Shown: piece by piece, positions 1-8,295 of the stretch
Position numbering within the stretch: the stretch's first letter is position 1
Layout: every line of letters begins with the position of its first letter
Position numbers and translations under genes: made by a program
The notes under the pieces: model-generated
Seen by the model: the letters and a program-made list of their open reading frames with translations, nothing else
Told to the model about the DNA's origin: nothing
Databases searched by the model: none
DNA from: DAOOWV01 sp035371485
GTDB taxonomy: Bacteria > Patescibacteriota > Dojkabacteria > JAFGLO01
Reading direction: 5' to 3'
NCBI GenBank assembly: GCA_035371485.1
Contig: DAOOWV010000005.1
Location: 1-49,528 of the forward strand
Length of the DNA: 49,528 nt

Positions 1-593
1 ATCTGAAGCTTGATGAAAACTCTAAATTGTTAATTTTAAAACTTAGTGGAGGATATCCAGCTCTTATGATGATTTTATTACGCATAATAGCGGTAGATGG
101 AACAATCCCAACTTCAAATGATCTAATTAAAAATAACGAGGTTTTAAATTTGTTTTATTCAATTTGGAATAGTTTTTCAGAAAAAACCCAAAAGGAAGCA
201 AGAGAAGGAAGCTATTTGTCAAACAATTTTTTAATATCGACTGGTTTAGTAGATTCTCAGGGAAAATGGTTTTCTGAGTTATTTCGTGAATATATTGAAA
301 ATATTGATTTGCATTTTTCAACCCTCAAGGATGAAGTTTTTATTTCTCAAATGACATATTCACAAAAATTGATCTGGGATATTTTAAAATCCAACCAAAA
401 TAATATCGTTACTAAAGAACAAATTGCAACTGTTCTCTGGGGAGATCTATGGACTGATAAATATTCTGAGTGGACGATTGAAAAACAAATTAGTAACATT
501 AGGCGAAAACTTCCGTTGAAATATGAACTTAAAAGTGTTTATGGTAAAGGATATATGCTTACTGAGAGTTTAAAAGGGAAAGTTAAGGGTTAG
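1..593 (+). CDS. C-terminal part of an ATPase/regulator with an OmpR-type winged helix (5' end outside window)
   Basis: The reading frame is open to the left edge of the window, so the gene starts before base 1; a TTG at 27 is only the first in-frame start-like codon. The first residues (LSGGYPALMM) resemble the lid region of Cdc6/STAND-type P-loop ATPases. The last ~90 residues look like an OmpR/PhoB-type winged-helix DNA-binding domain: a segment with WTIEKQISNIRRKL as recognition helix, followed by SVYGKGYML as the wing hairpin. This suggests an ATPase-coupled transcription factor. The ATP-binding motifs are not in the window, so the ATPase part is inferred. It converges on the leftward UMP kinase gene with a 27 nt gap. 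Confidence 0.55.
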   Translation, partial: LKLDENSKLLILKLSGGYPALMMILLRIIAVDGTIPTSNDLIKNNEVLNLFYSIWNSFSEKTQKEAREGSYLSNNFLISTGLVDSQGKWFSELFREYIENIDLHFSTLKDEVFISQMTYSQKLIWDILKSNQNNIVTKEQIATVLWGDLWTDKYSEWTIEKQISNIRRKLPLKYELKSVYGKGYMLTESLKGKVKG

Positions 594-620
594 TGGTTTT
601 AAAAAGTCATATTTCATGTA

Positions 621-1346
621 TTATTTAACAGTACTTCCTATAAATTTTTTACCATCTAACACCTTTTTTAGATTTTCTAAATCTCTACCAACAACTACAA
701 AATCAATATTGTTTTCCATCGCTTCTTTTGAAGCAACTGGATCGATTGCCCAACTGTCACCGGGATTGTGACTATTAGCGAAGTTAATTATTTGCATGTA
801 TTTTTCCCAATCCATTTCTTCTATTAATCTAGCATTTGGATAAACCCTAGGGTCTAAATCATATATCCCATCTATGTTTTTAATGCTAATTACCCTATTT
901 ACTCCGATTCTCATAGCTAATAAAACTGCGTCCATGTCTGTGCTGCTTTCGGCTTTATACCCCCCACAGGATAATAAAACATGAGTTTTTTCAAACGTTT
1001 TGCTATTAACGAATTTAAAGATTTGGAGATAATCATCAAGCGCAATTATTCTTTGGTGTGCAATTTCTGGAATTACACTTTGAAAACATACAGCATTCAT
1101 TAAAGTTGAAATTATTCCTACTCTAGATTGGTATCGTTCACTAATTGAGAACTCTTTTAACCTGCCTTGAAATTTTCTTGCAAGTTGTCCTCCTCCTACT
1201 GTGATCACAAATTTATACCCTTTGGCGATATAGGGATGAAGTATTTGATCTCTAAATTCAATCACAAAAGGAACGTTAAAACTGTCAGTTAAATCTGGGC
1301 AGAGGATGGATCCACCGATTTTTATAACTAAAATCTTAGATTCCAT
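621..1346 (-). CDS. Amino-acid-kinase family protein, probable archaeal-type UMP kinase
   Basis: Expected reaction is phosphorylation of UMP to UDP with ATP. Visible family motifs are VIKIGGSIL at the N terminus (phosphate-binding glycines), VGGGQLAR, a DMDAVLLA segment and the nucleotide-binding NIDGIYDLDPRVYPNA block. The DPR.YPNA form and the late SWAIDPVASK motif fit the archaeal-type UMP kinase branch better than classical bacterial PyrH. I chose the ATG at 1344-1346 (MESKILVIK), because the upstream ATG at 1436 adds 30 unconserved residues and a deep overlap. With this start the gene overlaps the preceding small membrane gene by 11 nt. It is last in a leftward run with pilN and pilO. 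Another amino-acid-kinase substrate is possible. Confidence 0.65.
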   Translation of the reverse strand: MESKILVIKIGGSILCPDLTDSFNVPFVIEFRDQILHPYIAKGYKFVITVGGGQLARKFQGRLKEFSISERYQSRVGIISTLMNAVCFQSVIPEIAHQRIIALDDYLQIFKFVNSKTFEKTHVLLSCGGYKAESSTDMDAVLLAMRIGVNRVISIKNIDGIYDLDPRVYPNARLIEEMDWEKYMQIINFANSHNPGDSWAIDPVASKEAMENNIDFVVVGRDLENLKKVLDGKKFIGSTVK

Positions 1347-1560
1347 CTTGTATATATGTTGAATTGGTGGTTCCCCACAATGATTGGTCTCTTTGTTCCA
1401 TTTCTGAAATTGGTTTTTCGTTAAAAGTAGGTTCAAGGATGACCATTCTCATTTCTGCAGTATTGGTTGTTACTTGTTTGTTGAACAAAATAGTTGAAAC
1501 AGCAATTCCAATAACGCTTATTAGAACAAGAATTATTAAAAAAATAATATTACTCTTCAT
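1336..1560 (-). CDS. Small single-pass membrane protein in the pil cluster
   Basis: A 74-residue protein with one N-terminal hydrophobic helix (about residues 4-26) and a short polar tail. I do not recognise a family. It overlaps pilO by 11 nt upstream and the kinase by 11 nt downstream, so translation is probably coupled. Position and topology suggest an accessory inner-membrane component of the pilus machine; this is inference from context only. Confidence 0.5.
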   Translation of the reverse strand: MKSNIIFLIILVLISVIGIAVSTILFNKQVTTNTAEMRMVILEPTFNEKPISEMEQRDQSLWGTTNSTYIQDGI

Positions 1561-2281
1561 TTGTTAATTTTATGTCCTCATGTATAAATAAAATTTTAAA
1601 TGACAAAGAAGTTTCATAAATTCCCTCTCCCCCCTCTTCTGAAATTGAAACAGCGGAGAAAGATGGATAATATGCAGTTTTTTCAAACTCGCTAACAAAA
1701 GTAAGAATGGCACTTATTGAATGTGCTCTTACTGATATTGTTACACTTCCCTGGTTAATGTATGGATTTTCTACTTCAGCTGCAGTAGATTGTAGAGCTG
1801 TCGAAACATTAATACTGTTAACTTCTATTCCTGATTTTTCAGCAATCTTTTGAATTGAATTTATAAGTGTTATTGTATTTTTGTTTGAGGGGTGATATTT
1901 TTCGATGATTTTAAGTCTTTCAGAAACACCTTTTTGATTGGTTGTTCCGACATATTGGGAGTTTAAATTTGAAACTGTTTCGAAACGATCGTTAAGAAAA
2001 GTTAAATCCTGCTCCAATAACGTAATTTCAGATTTTCTTTGAGCAACTATCGATAGAGTTGGTGTTATTACTGTACTGATTATAATTATTATTGCTAATA
2101 ACGTTATCCCAAGCATTGTGTATGATTTTTGCATTGGGGTAGAAACAAATATTTTCCTTACATTTTTCTGAGTATCAATCTTTCCCTCAAGTTTTATTTT
2201 TTCTAAAGGTTGGGTTGATGGTTTTACAACCTTTTCTTGCACAGGTGCCTTTTTTTCTTGTTTAACTGGTTTTGTATCCAT
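1550..2281 (-). CDS. PilO-like type IV pilus assembly protein
   Basis: 243 residues: a Lys/Pro/Gln-rich cytoplasmic N terminus (about 1-50), one membrane helix (about 57-78), a coiled coil (about 80-105), then a periplasmic alpha/beta domain. This is the usual PilO architecture, apart from the rather long cytoplasmic tail. In type IV pilus systems PilO pairs with PilN to form the inner-membrane alignment complex. The gene begins directly after the pilN stop codon, which supports the pairing. Sequence identity in this family is low, so the call rests on topology plus gene order. Confidence 0.65.
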   Translation of the reverse strand: MDTKPVKQEKKAPVQEKVVKPSTQPLEKIKLEGKIDTQKNVRKIFVSTPMQKSYTMLGITLLAIIIIISTVITPTLSIVAQRKSEITLLEQDLTFLNDRFETVSNLNSQYVGTTNQKGVSERLKIIEKYHPSNKNTITLINSIQKIAEKSGIEVNSINVSTALQSTAAEVENPYINQGSVTISVRAHSISAILTFVSEFEKTAYYPSFSAVSISEEGGEGIYETSLSFKILFIHEDIKLTNEE

Positions 2282-2848
2282 TTATTGTTGAGTTATTTGA
2301 TCAGTTTCGTTATAAAATAATACATGTCCCGTAATCTTAACTTCACCTGGAACGCCAGAACTGTAGGTTTCGTCAAGCTTATATTGGGTTGAAATTATTT
2401 TTGGATCAAGATTTATAGAACTTTCAAATTCCTTAAATTTACTAAGATTATCAAATACCAGTTCAAATGTTGCATTTTCATTCGAGATAGACAAACTTTC
2501 AATTTTAGATGCCTTTGTTACATAGGAGCTATAAAAAAAGGACTTGTTAGAGAGTAATTTTTGTGTTTGATGTTCTGTCTCAATTTGGTTAAGGACACTT
2601 TGGATAGCAATTTGCTTTGCCTGAATTTCCTGCACTTGGTTTACTCTTTCGGTGGCGTCAGTAACATCCTCAATGAGTTGATTTCTTTTGGTGTCAACAA
2701 TTACCCTATAAGTAAATACTCCAACAATAAAAAGAATACAAATTAGAGTTAATGCTCTACCCCAAACAAGAATCCAATTAAGAACGACATCTGTTTTACT
2801 TGCCGGCTTTGACGGTGGATCAAGCAGGTTTATACTTCTAGGAAACAT
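2282..2848 (-). CDS. PilN-like type IV pilus assembly protein
   Basis: 188 residues with the short N-terminal motif INLLDPP, which matches the conserved INLLP segment by which PilN binds PilM. A membrane helix (about 30-50), a coiled coil and a small periplasmic domain follow. It sits directly before the PilO-like gene and 66 nt after rnj on the same strand. PilM, PilB, PilC and pilins are not in the window; the actin-like ATPase at 38755 is a distant candidate partner. No Shine-Dalgarno sequence precedes the ATG. Confidence 0.65.
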   Translation of the reverse strand: MFPRSINLLDPPSKPASKTDVVLNWILVWGRALTLICILFIVGVFTYRVIVDTKRNQLIEDVTDATERVNQVQEIQAKQIAIQSVLNQIETEHQTQKLLSNKSFFYSSYVTKASKIESLSISNENATFELVFDNLSKFKEFESSINLDPKIISTQYKLDETYSSGVPGEVKITGHVLFYNETDQITQQ

Positions 2849-2914
2849 ATTGGACAGTTTTATTAACTATTATTGTCAATAATAACATAATTCGAAAAAA
2901 AAATGCAACTTTCG

Positions 2915-4519
2915 TTAAACAATTTCGACTATTGGTTTCTTGTCGTATGCATCTTTCATGTACTTATTAATTGCGTTTTTTATAGTTAGTGTAATGTTTT
3001 TATCTGCTTTGTTCGATAGTTTATTTTTTACAATTGTTTCAATTTCATTTGAAAATGATTTTGATTTATGTGGTGCTACAATTCCGCTGTGAGTTATTTT
3101 AATGCTGTTTCCTGCCAAAACTATTACAATAAAACCATTATTTTCTAATTGCAGTCTTTCGTTAACTAACTCGTTGCTTAATGAGACAATGGATTTCCCA
3201 TCAATGGTATAGGGTCTGTTATCTATGTTTCCGATATTATTCCAATTTTGTCCATTATATTCCCAAATATCACCATTTTTTACCATTAGAACATTTTCGT
3301 TTCTATACCCATTTTGGATTACTGTTTTTCTGAGTTGATCTCTTAACATAGGATTTGCATATGCTGGGATAATATATTTGGGTCTTACTAGTGAAAGCAT
3401 TTTCAACTGTTCTTGTTGATGAGCGTGTCCTGTTGCGTGTACATCTAATTGTTTTCGATGAGTCACGGATACTCCCATTTGTATCAACTTGTCTATGTTT
3501 TTAAATATTGCGACTTCATTTCCAGGAATTATAGAGGAAGACATGATAACGTTGTCGCTTTTTTTCAAACTTAATCTATCAAATTTTTTCTCAATCATTC
3601 TAGTTAATGCAGCTTCACGTTCACCTTGGGTTCCTGTAACAATATAAATGAGTTCGTTATCTCTATGAATTTTAGCCTGTTTTTGTGAAATTACAACATT
3701 TTTATTTGATTGTATGTAGCCGGTTTTAACGCTAATTTTATACATTTCTTCAATACTTCTTCCCAAAAGGACCACTTTCCTTTTTTGCTTAAATGCAATG
3801 TCAATTATACTGTACATTCTTGTAACTTCTGAAGAGAAAGTTGCAATTATTACCCTTCCTTTTGCTTTTTGTATTTCTTTGAATAAAACGTCATATACCT
3901 TTTTTTCTGAAAGGCTCCAACCTTTGTCAAAAGAGTTAGTGCTATCGATTAGGGCAACGATTGGTTTTCTATCTCCTATTCTTTGTAATCCAGCATAATC
4001 TGGTTTTTTTTCATTTAACGGTGTGTCGTCAAACTTAAAGTCCCCTGAAAGAAATATTTCTCCAACTGGGGAAGAAATAGTAATTGTTGAAGCATCTGGG
4101 ATACTATGCGTTACATGGACAAAATTAACTTTAAGACTTCCAATCTTTACCGGATTATTGTAAGTTACAGTGTTGATTTTATATTTTCCTTTGAAATTTT
4201 CCTTTGTTAATTTTTGTGAAATAACCTGACTTGTGAAATTTGTTGCATAAATTGGTGGATTTCCTATTTTGTTTAGTAAATGGTGAATAGCTCCGATGTG
4301 ATCTATATGGCCATGTGTAATTACAATAGCCTTTATTTTTTTCTTATTTTTAAGCAAGTAATTTATCGGTGGCAATACCATATTAACTCCAGGCAAAGTT
4401 TCGTCTGGAAACCCATAACCCATGTCAACTATTATTATTTCATTTGCGTACTCTACTACTATGGAATTTAGACCAACCTGATCAAATCCCCCTAGAGGTA
4501 TAATTTTTATTGAATTCAT
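2915..4519 (-). CDS. rnj: Ribonuclease J (metallo-beta-lactamase/beta-CASP RNase)
   Basis: Cytoplasmic 5'-3' exo/endoribonuclease for mRNA decay and rRNA maturation. Visible metal ligands: HGHIDH (H69, H71, D73, H74), H138 in THSIPD and D160 in LSGDFKF. The beta-CASP motif B is GHA at 364-366. At the motif C position, where family members normally have PxHGE, the sequence reads PAYANP (Y387), so the last zinc-ligand histidine seems to be replaced. A C-terminal dimerisation domain is present; 534 aa is close to the usual ~555. The gene starts 6 nt after ftsH ends, on the same strand. A weak AAAGGA-type ribosome site precedes it, unusual for this window. Confidence 0.9.
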   Translation of the reverse strand: MNSIKIIPLGGFDQVGLNSIVVEYANEIIIVDMGYGFPDETLPGVNMVLPPINYLLKNKKKIKAIVITHGHIDHIGAIHHLLNKIGNPPIYATNFTSQVISQKLTKENFKGKYKINTVTYNNPVKIGSLKVNFVHVTHSIPDASTITISSPVGEIFLSGDFKFDDTPLNEKKPDYAGLQRIGDRKPIVALIDSTNSFDKGWSLSEKKVYDVLFKEIQKAKGRVIIATFSSEVTRMYSIIDIAFKQKRKVVLLGRSIEEMYKISVKTGYIQSNKNVVISQKQAKIHRDNELIYIVTGTQGEREAALTRMIEKKFDRLSLKKSDNVIMSSSIIPGNEVAIFKNIDKLIQMGVSVTHRKQLDVHATGHAHQQEQLKMLSLVRPKYIIPAYANPMLRDQLRKTVIQNGYRNENVLMVKNGDIWEYNGQNWNNIGNIDNRPYTIDGKSIVSLSNELVNERLQLENNGFIVIVLAGNSIKITHSGIVAPHKSKSFSNEIETIVKNKLSNKADKNITLTIKNAINKYMKDAYDKKPIVEIV

Positions 4520-4525
4520 ATCTTT

Positions 4526-6394
4526 TTATCCTTTCATAAACTTTTCAAACTCTTCTCTTTCAATTACTTCTTTTTGCACGAGGAGGTCTGCTAATTCTTT
4601 TATTTTGTTTTTGTTTTTTGTAAGTATTTCTACTGCTTTTTTATATTCTGTTTCTATGATTTTTTGTATTTCCATATCAATTAATTTGGCATATTCCTGG
4701 CTGTAGTTTGATGTGGTTTCATAGGAATATCCAAGCCACTGTTCATTTAAATTTTCACCATATTTTACAAATCCTAGCTTTTCACTCATTCCATATTTTT
4801 TTACCATTCCTGTTGCGAATTCAGTAACTTGCTCTATGTCTTGAGAGGCTCCTGTTCCAAAAGTTCCTGTCATTATTTCTTCTGCAATTCTTCCACCTGT
4901 TGCAATTCTAATCCTTGCCTTCATTTGTTCAATTGTGAAATTGGAATAGTCGTCATCAGGAAGGTACATTGTCATACCGGCACTTAATCCTCTTGCAACG
5001 ATACTAATTTTATGTACAGGATCAGCATATTCTGTAAAAAAAGAAACTATTGCATGTCCTGCTTCATGGAATGCAGTATTAAGAAGTTCCTCTTTCTTTG
5101 GTACTTTTGATCGTCTTTCTCTACCGTATCTTACTTTCAATATTGATTCTTCCATATCACTCATAAAAATTTTCTTTTCTCCCCTTTTTGCTGCGATGAT
5201 AGCTGCTTCATTTGCTACATTTTCTAGATCAGCACCAGCAAGTCCTATTGTTTTCTTAGCTATTATTTCTACATTTACGTCATCGGCTACTGGCTTATTT
5301 TTAAGATGTACTTTTAATATCTCTTCCCTACCTTTTGCATCAGGTCTGTCGATTACTACTTTTCTATCAAACCTCCCAGGTCTTAAAATTGCAGGATCTA
5401 AGATGTCAGGTCTATTGGTTGCAGCTAAAACTATTACTGTATCATATCTTGTGAATCCGTCCATTTCAACGAGAATCTGATTTAATGTCTGTTCGGTATA
5501 ACTTGATTTTAATGATACTTCTCTTTTTTTAGCCACAGCATCAATTTCATCAATAAAAATAATACTTGGTGCCAATCTTCTTGCTCTTTTGAACATGTCC
5601 CTGACTCTTGCAGCTCCAGCCCCTACTAACATTTCCTCAAATTCTGCACCGGATGTATGGAAGAATGGTACATTAGCTTCCCCAGCTACAGCTCTTGCTA
5701 GTAGTGTTTTTCCTGTTCCGGGAGCACCAACTAAAAGCACACCTCTTGGGATTCTTGCACCTAACTTAAAATACTTTTGTGGATTTTTAAGGAAATCAAC
5801 TACTTCTTCTAATTCTTCTTTAGCTTCTTTTATTCCAGCAACTTCGTCAAAAGTTACATTAGTTTTTTTACCAACGAGTAATTTTGCTGTTGATTCTCCA
5901 AATGAACTCATTCTAGATCCTGAGGCATTTATACTTTTTACGATATTGTAAGCGGCGAAGATTGTAAGAAGAACTAATCCAATTGTTAAAACAGTGTCAA
6001 TACCAATTTGTACAGTAGTTTTTTGTTCCAAGTCGATGTTAGAATTAGAAAGATCTATTTCACGATCCTTCATAAAGTCATCAAACGATTTTTTGGTATC
6101 CCGGTATATGGCGCGACTTATTTTTCCATCTTGGGTAATTACATCTACAGTTCCGTCATCTGGCTTTACAACTACTTTTACTTTTTCATCTTCACTTTTT
6201 TCCTTAATAATTTCTGTCAACTCTTGTACTGAAACATTTTCTATCTTTTGTTGATTAATTTTAGGAATAATGTAAAGTGATGATATTAGTACAATTACGA
6301 TAGCAACAATAATTATATTGTGAGTTAAACTGCCCTTTTCTGCTTCTTTTGGCATCAAATCCTTAACTGAAATTTTTGGTTTGTTTTTTTCCAT
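4526..6394 (-). CDS. ftsH: ATP-dependent zinc metalloprotease FtsH
   Basis: Membrane-anchored AAA+ protease for quality control of membrane proteins. Two transmembrane helices (about 26-43 and 128-152) flank a small extracytoplasmic domain. The AAA module has Walker A GAPGTGKT (223-230), Walker B IIFIDEID (278-285) and the second region of homology NRPDILDPAILRPGRFDR. The M41 protease domain has HEAGH at 443-447. The usual pore motif FVG reads LVG here (EMLVGAGA), an odd substitution. 622 aa is normal length. It heads the leftward ftsH-rnj-pil run and diverges from sppA. A possible weak -10 (TATGAT) lies in the divergent intergenic region, without a clear -35. Confidence 0.95.
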   Translation of the reverse strand: MEKNKPKISVKDLMPKEAEKGSLTHNIIIVAIVIVLISSLYIIPKINQQKIENVSVQELTEIIKEKSEDEKVKVVVKPDDGTVDVITQDGKISRAIYRDTKKSFDDFMKDREIDLSNSNIDLEQKTTVQIGIDTVLTIGLVLLTIFAAYNIVKSINASGSRMSSFGESTAKLLVGKKTNVTFDEVAGIKEAKEELEEVVDFLKNPQKYFKLGARIPRGVLLVGAPGTGKTLLARAVAGEANVPFFHTSGAEFEEMLVGAGAARVRDMFKRARRLAPSIIFIDEIDAVAKKREVSLKSSYTEQTLNQILVEMDGFTRYDTVIVLAATNRPDILDPAILRPGRFDRKVVIDRPDAKGREEILKVHLKNKPVADDVNVEIIAKKTIGLAGADLENVANEAAIIAAKRGEKKIFMSDMEESILKVRYGRERRSKVPKKEELLNTAFHEAGHAIVSFFTEYADPVHKISIVARGLSAGMTMYLPDDDYSNFTIEQMKARIRIATGGRIAEEIMTGTFGTGASQDIEQVTEFATGMVKKYGMSEKLGFVKYGENLNEQWLGYSYETTSNYSQEYAKLIDMEIQKIIETEYKKAVEILTKNKNKIKELADLLVQKEVIEREEFEKFMKG

Positions 6395-6480
6395 TTATAA
6401 AATTTTATTATTTTAGTGACAAAGTATTTTATCATACTTAATATTGAAATACATGTCCTTTACATTTTTTTGCTTGTCTG

Positions 6481-6489
6481 TGCTATAAT
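6481..6489 (+). promoter_or_regulatory. Extended -10 promoter for sppA
   Basis: TGC-TATAAT (TG at 6481-6482, TATAAT at 6484-6489) is a perfect extended -10 box. No good -35 is seen at 16-18 nt. The start would fall near 6496, giving a leader of about 22 nt before the ATG at 6518. Confidence 0.6.
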
Positions 6490-6517
6490 TGTTGAGTATT
6501 AATTAAGTAATGAAAAC

Positions 6518-7606
6518 ATGACAGATCAAATCAACACATCTGTAGTTGGCAGTGGTAAAGTAAGTAAAAATTCTACAGGACAAACCATTCCAGTTAAGAA
6601 GAAAAGAGGATGGTGCTTGGTAGTCTCAATTTTATTAGTTTTTATAATCATTTGTGGCATGTGTTCGTTTTTCTCGATATGGTTTTTAAGTGCTGTGTCC
6701 AAAGGTTCTGCATTAAATTATGAAACTGTTTATGGGGATGAAAATAGTAAAAACAAGATCTTATCAATAAAAATTGATGGAACAATCTTAAATGAGGCTC
6801 CAGACGCAGCAAGTTTTTGGGTCGATGATACGTATATTTATGGTTATTCTATAAGAGATGTGATAATTAATGCTTCTGACGATAGCAGTATAAAAGGGAT
6901 AATTTTAGAAATATCATCTCCTGGTGGTACGATAACCGGGACAAAGACGATTGCTGATGCAATAGAATATTATAAGGATAAAACAGGGAATCCTGTAGTT
7001 GCATATGGTCAGGGAACTGTTGCTTCTGGTGGATATTGGTTGGCTTGTTCTGCTGATTATTTTGTGTTGGATTATGGCAGTAATGTAGGAAATATTGGCG
7101 TAATATTTGGACCTTTTGCTTATTATGATGTTGTTTTGGCTGAGGATGGAGGGATTCTTGGTGGAGGAGTTATTACTCAAAACGGAATTGAATATAATTA
7201 CATTACTGCTGGTCAATATAAAGATATTGGTAGCCCATATAGAGTAATGAGTGAAACAGAGGTTCAGTCGCTTCAAAAGGGAGTTGATAATGAATACAAC
7301 GAATTTGTAAAACAGGTTTCAGAAGGTCGTGGAATTGAAGAGTTGGAAATAAAGAGCAATATAAAAGCATTAATTTATGATAATCTTGAAGCTGAGAGAT
7401 TAAATTTAATTGATGAGTCTGGGAACAAGTATGTTGCTTATCAGAAAATAGCTGAAATGGCGAGTTTGGGAGATGATTTCCAAATTATTAGAGATAGTAG
7501 TGCAAGTGGGGTTATTGGAAGTTTTTGGGGTATGCTAGGCAACAATTATGATGTAAATAAGAATTGGTATGAAGGTAAATATCTTGTTTATTGGGGAGGA
7601 TTCTAA
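6518..7606 (+). CDS. sppA: Signal peptide peptidase SppA-like S49 serine protease
   Basis: Membrane-bound serine protease that degrades cleaved signal peptides. The N-terminal 30 residues are polar, then one hydrophobic helix (about 31-58), then the S49 domain. The Ser-Lys dyad is visible: S170 in VASGGYW and K235 in AGQYKDIGSP; the upstream SSPGG oxyanion-loop motif is at 133-137. At 362 aa it is the short single-domain form found in Gram-positives and archaea. It stands alone on its strand, divergent from ftsH, with its own extended -10 promoter. No Shine-Dalgarno sequence is visible. Confidence 0.88.
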   Translation: MTDQINTSVVGSGKVSKNSTGQTIPVKKKRGWCLVVSILLVFIIICGMCSFFSIWFLSAVSKGSALNYETVYGDENSKNKILSIKIDGTILNEAPDAASFWVDDTYIYGYSIRDVIINASDDSSIKGIILEISSPGGTITGTKTIADAIEYYKDKTGNPVVAYGQGTVASGGYWLACSADYFVLDYGSNVGNIGVIFGPFAYYDVVLAEDGGILGGGVITQNGIEYNYITAGQYKDIGSPYRVMSETEVQSLQKGVDNEYNEFVKQVSEGRGIEELEIKSNIKALIYDNLEAERLNLIDESGNKYVAYQKIAEMASLGDDFQIIRDSSASGVIGSFWGMLGNNYDVNKNWYEGKYLVYWGGF

Positions 7607-7668
7607 ATTTAAAAGCGAACGAGTGAAAAAATGTAATTTAGTGTGGATAAGTCAATATACAATAAATA

Positions 7669-8295
7669 ATGAAGAAATATGAATGGATACTATTTGATTT
7701 TGACGGAACTTTAGTTGATACGCTTGCGTTGAATCTAAGTATGATTAATAACTTGGGAGGAAGGATTTTTAGAAATTTTGAGCCAATAACTGTCGATGAA
7801 GTAAAAGAAAAAGGATTTTGGTATTATTTCAAAAAATATAGAATTAGGAAAAGATATATTCCCTTTGTTGTATTGTTTTTTCAGATATTAACAAAAAGAT
7901 TATATAGAAAAGTTTATATTTCTAATGAAATTAGATCTCTAATTATTGATTTAAACGCAAAAGGTTATAAATTGGGAATAGTTTCTTCATTGAACAGTTC
8001 AATAGTCAAGTCCTGTTTAAAAAGAAGTGCTCTTAATGGTTATTTTCGTTTTGTTAGCACTAGTCCCTCACTTTTTTCTAAGGAAAAAATATTAACTAGA
8101 GCTATCTTGAAAAATAACATTAAATTGAATTCAGTAGTCTATGTTGGAGACGAAGTAAGAGATATTAATGCATCTAAAAAAGTTAATATTCCAGTAATTG
8201 CTGTTGAAGGGGGTTTTGCAACAAGGGAACGATTGATAAAAGCAAACGCCAATAATGTTATTGGTTCACTTGCAGAATTAGTTAATTTGCTTTAG
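7669..8295 (+). CDS. HAD-superfamily phosphatase (phosphoglycolate-phosphatase-like)
   Basis: 208 residues with all HAD motifs: DFDGTLVDT (motif I, nucleophile D10), VSSLNSS (motif II), a motif III lysine near FSKEKIL, and YVGDEVRD (motif IV). A helical cap lies between motifs I and II. It probably hydrolyses a small phosphorylated metabolite, but the substrate cannot be read from sequence. A -10-like TATACAAT at 7656-7663 lies so close to the ATG that the mRNA may be leaderless. The 3' end overlaps the convergent ligase gene by 14 nt. Confidence 0.8.
   Translation: MKKYEWILFDFDGTLVDTLALNLSMINNLGGRIFRNFEPITVDEVKEKGFWYYFKKYRIRKRYIPFVVLFFQILTKRLYRKVYISNEIRSLIIDLNAKGYKLGIVSSLNSSIVKSCLKRSALNGYFRFVSTSPSLFSKEKILTRAILKNNIKLNSVVYVGDEVRDINASKKVNIPVIAVEGGFATRERLIKANANNVIGSLAELVNLL

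Noticed and set aside
5589..5951. Long plus-strand frame opposite ftsH
   Set aside because: It mirrors the strongly conserved FtsH AAA domain; no start signal or protein-family likeness.
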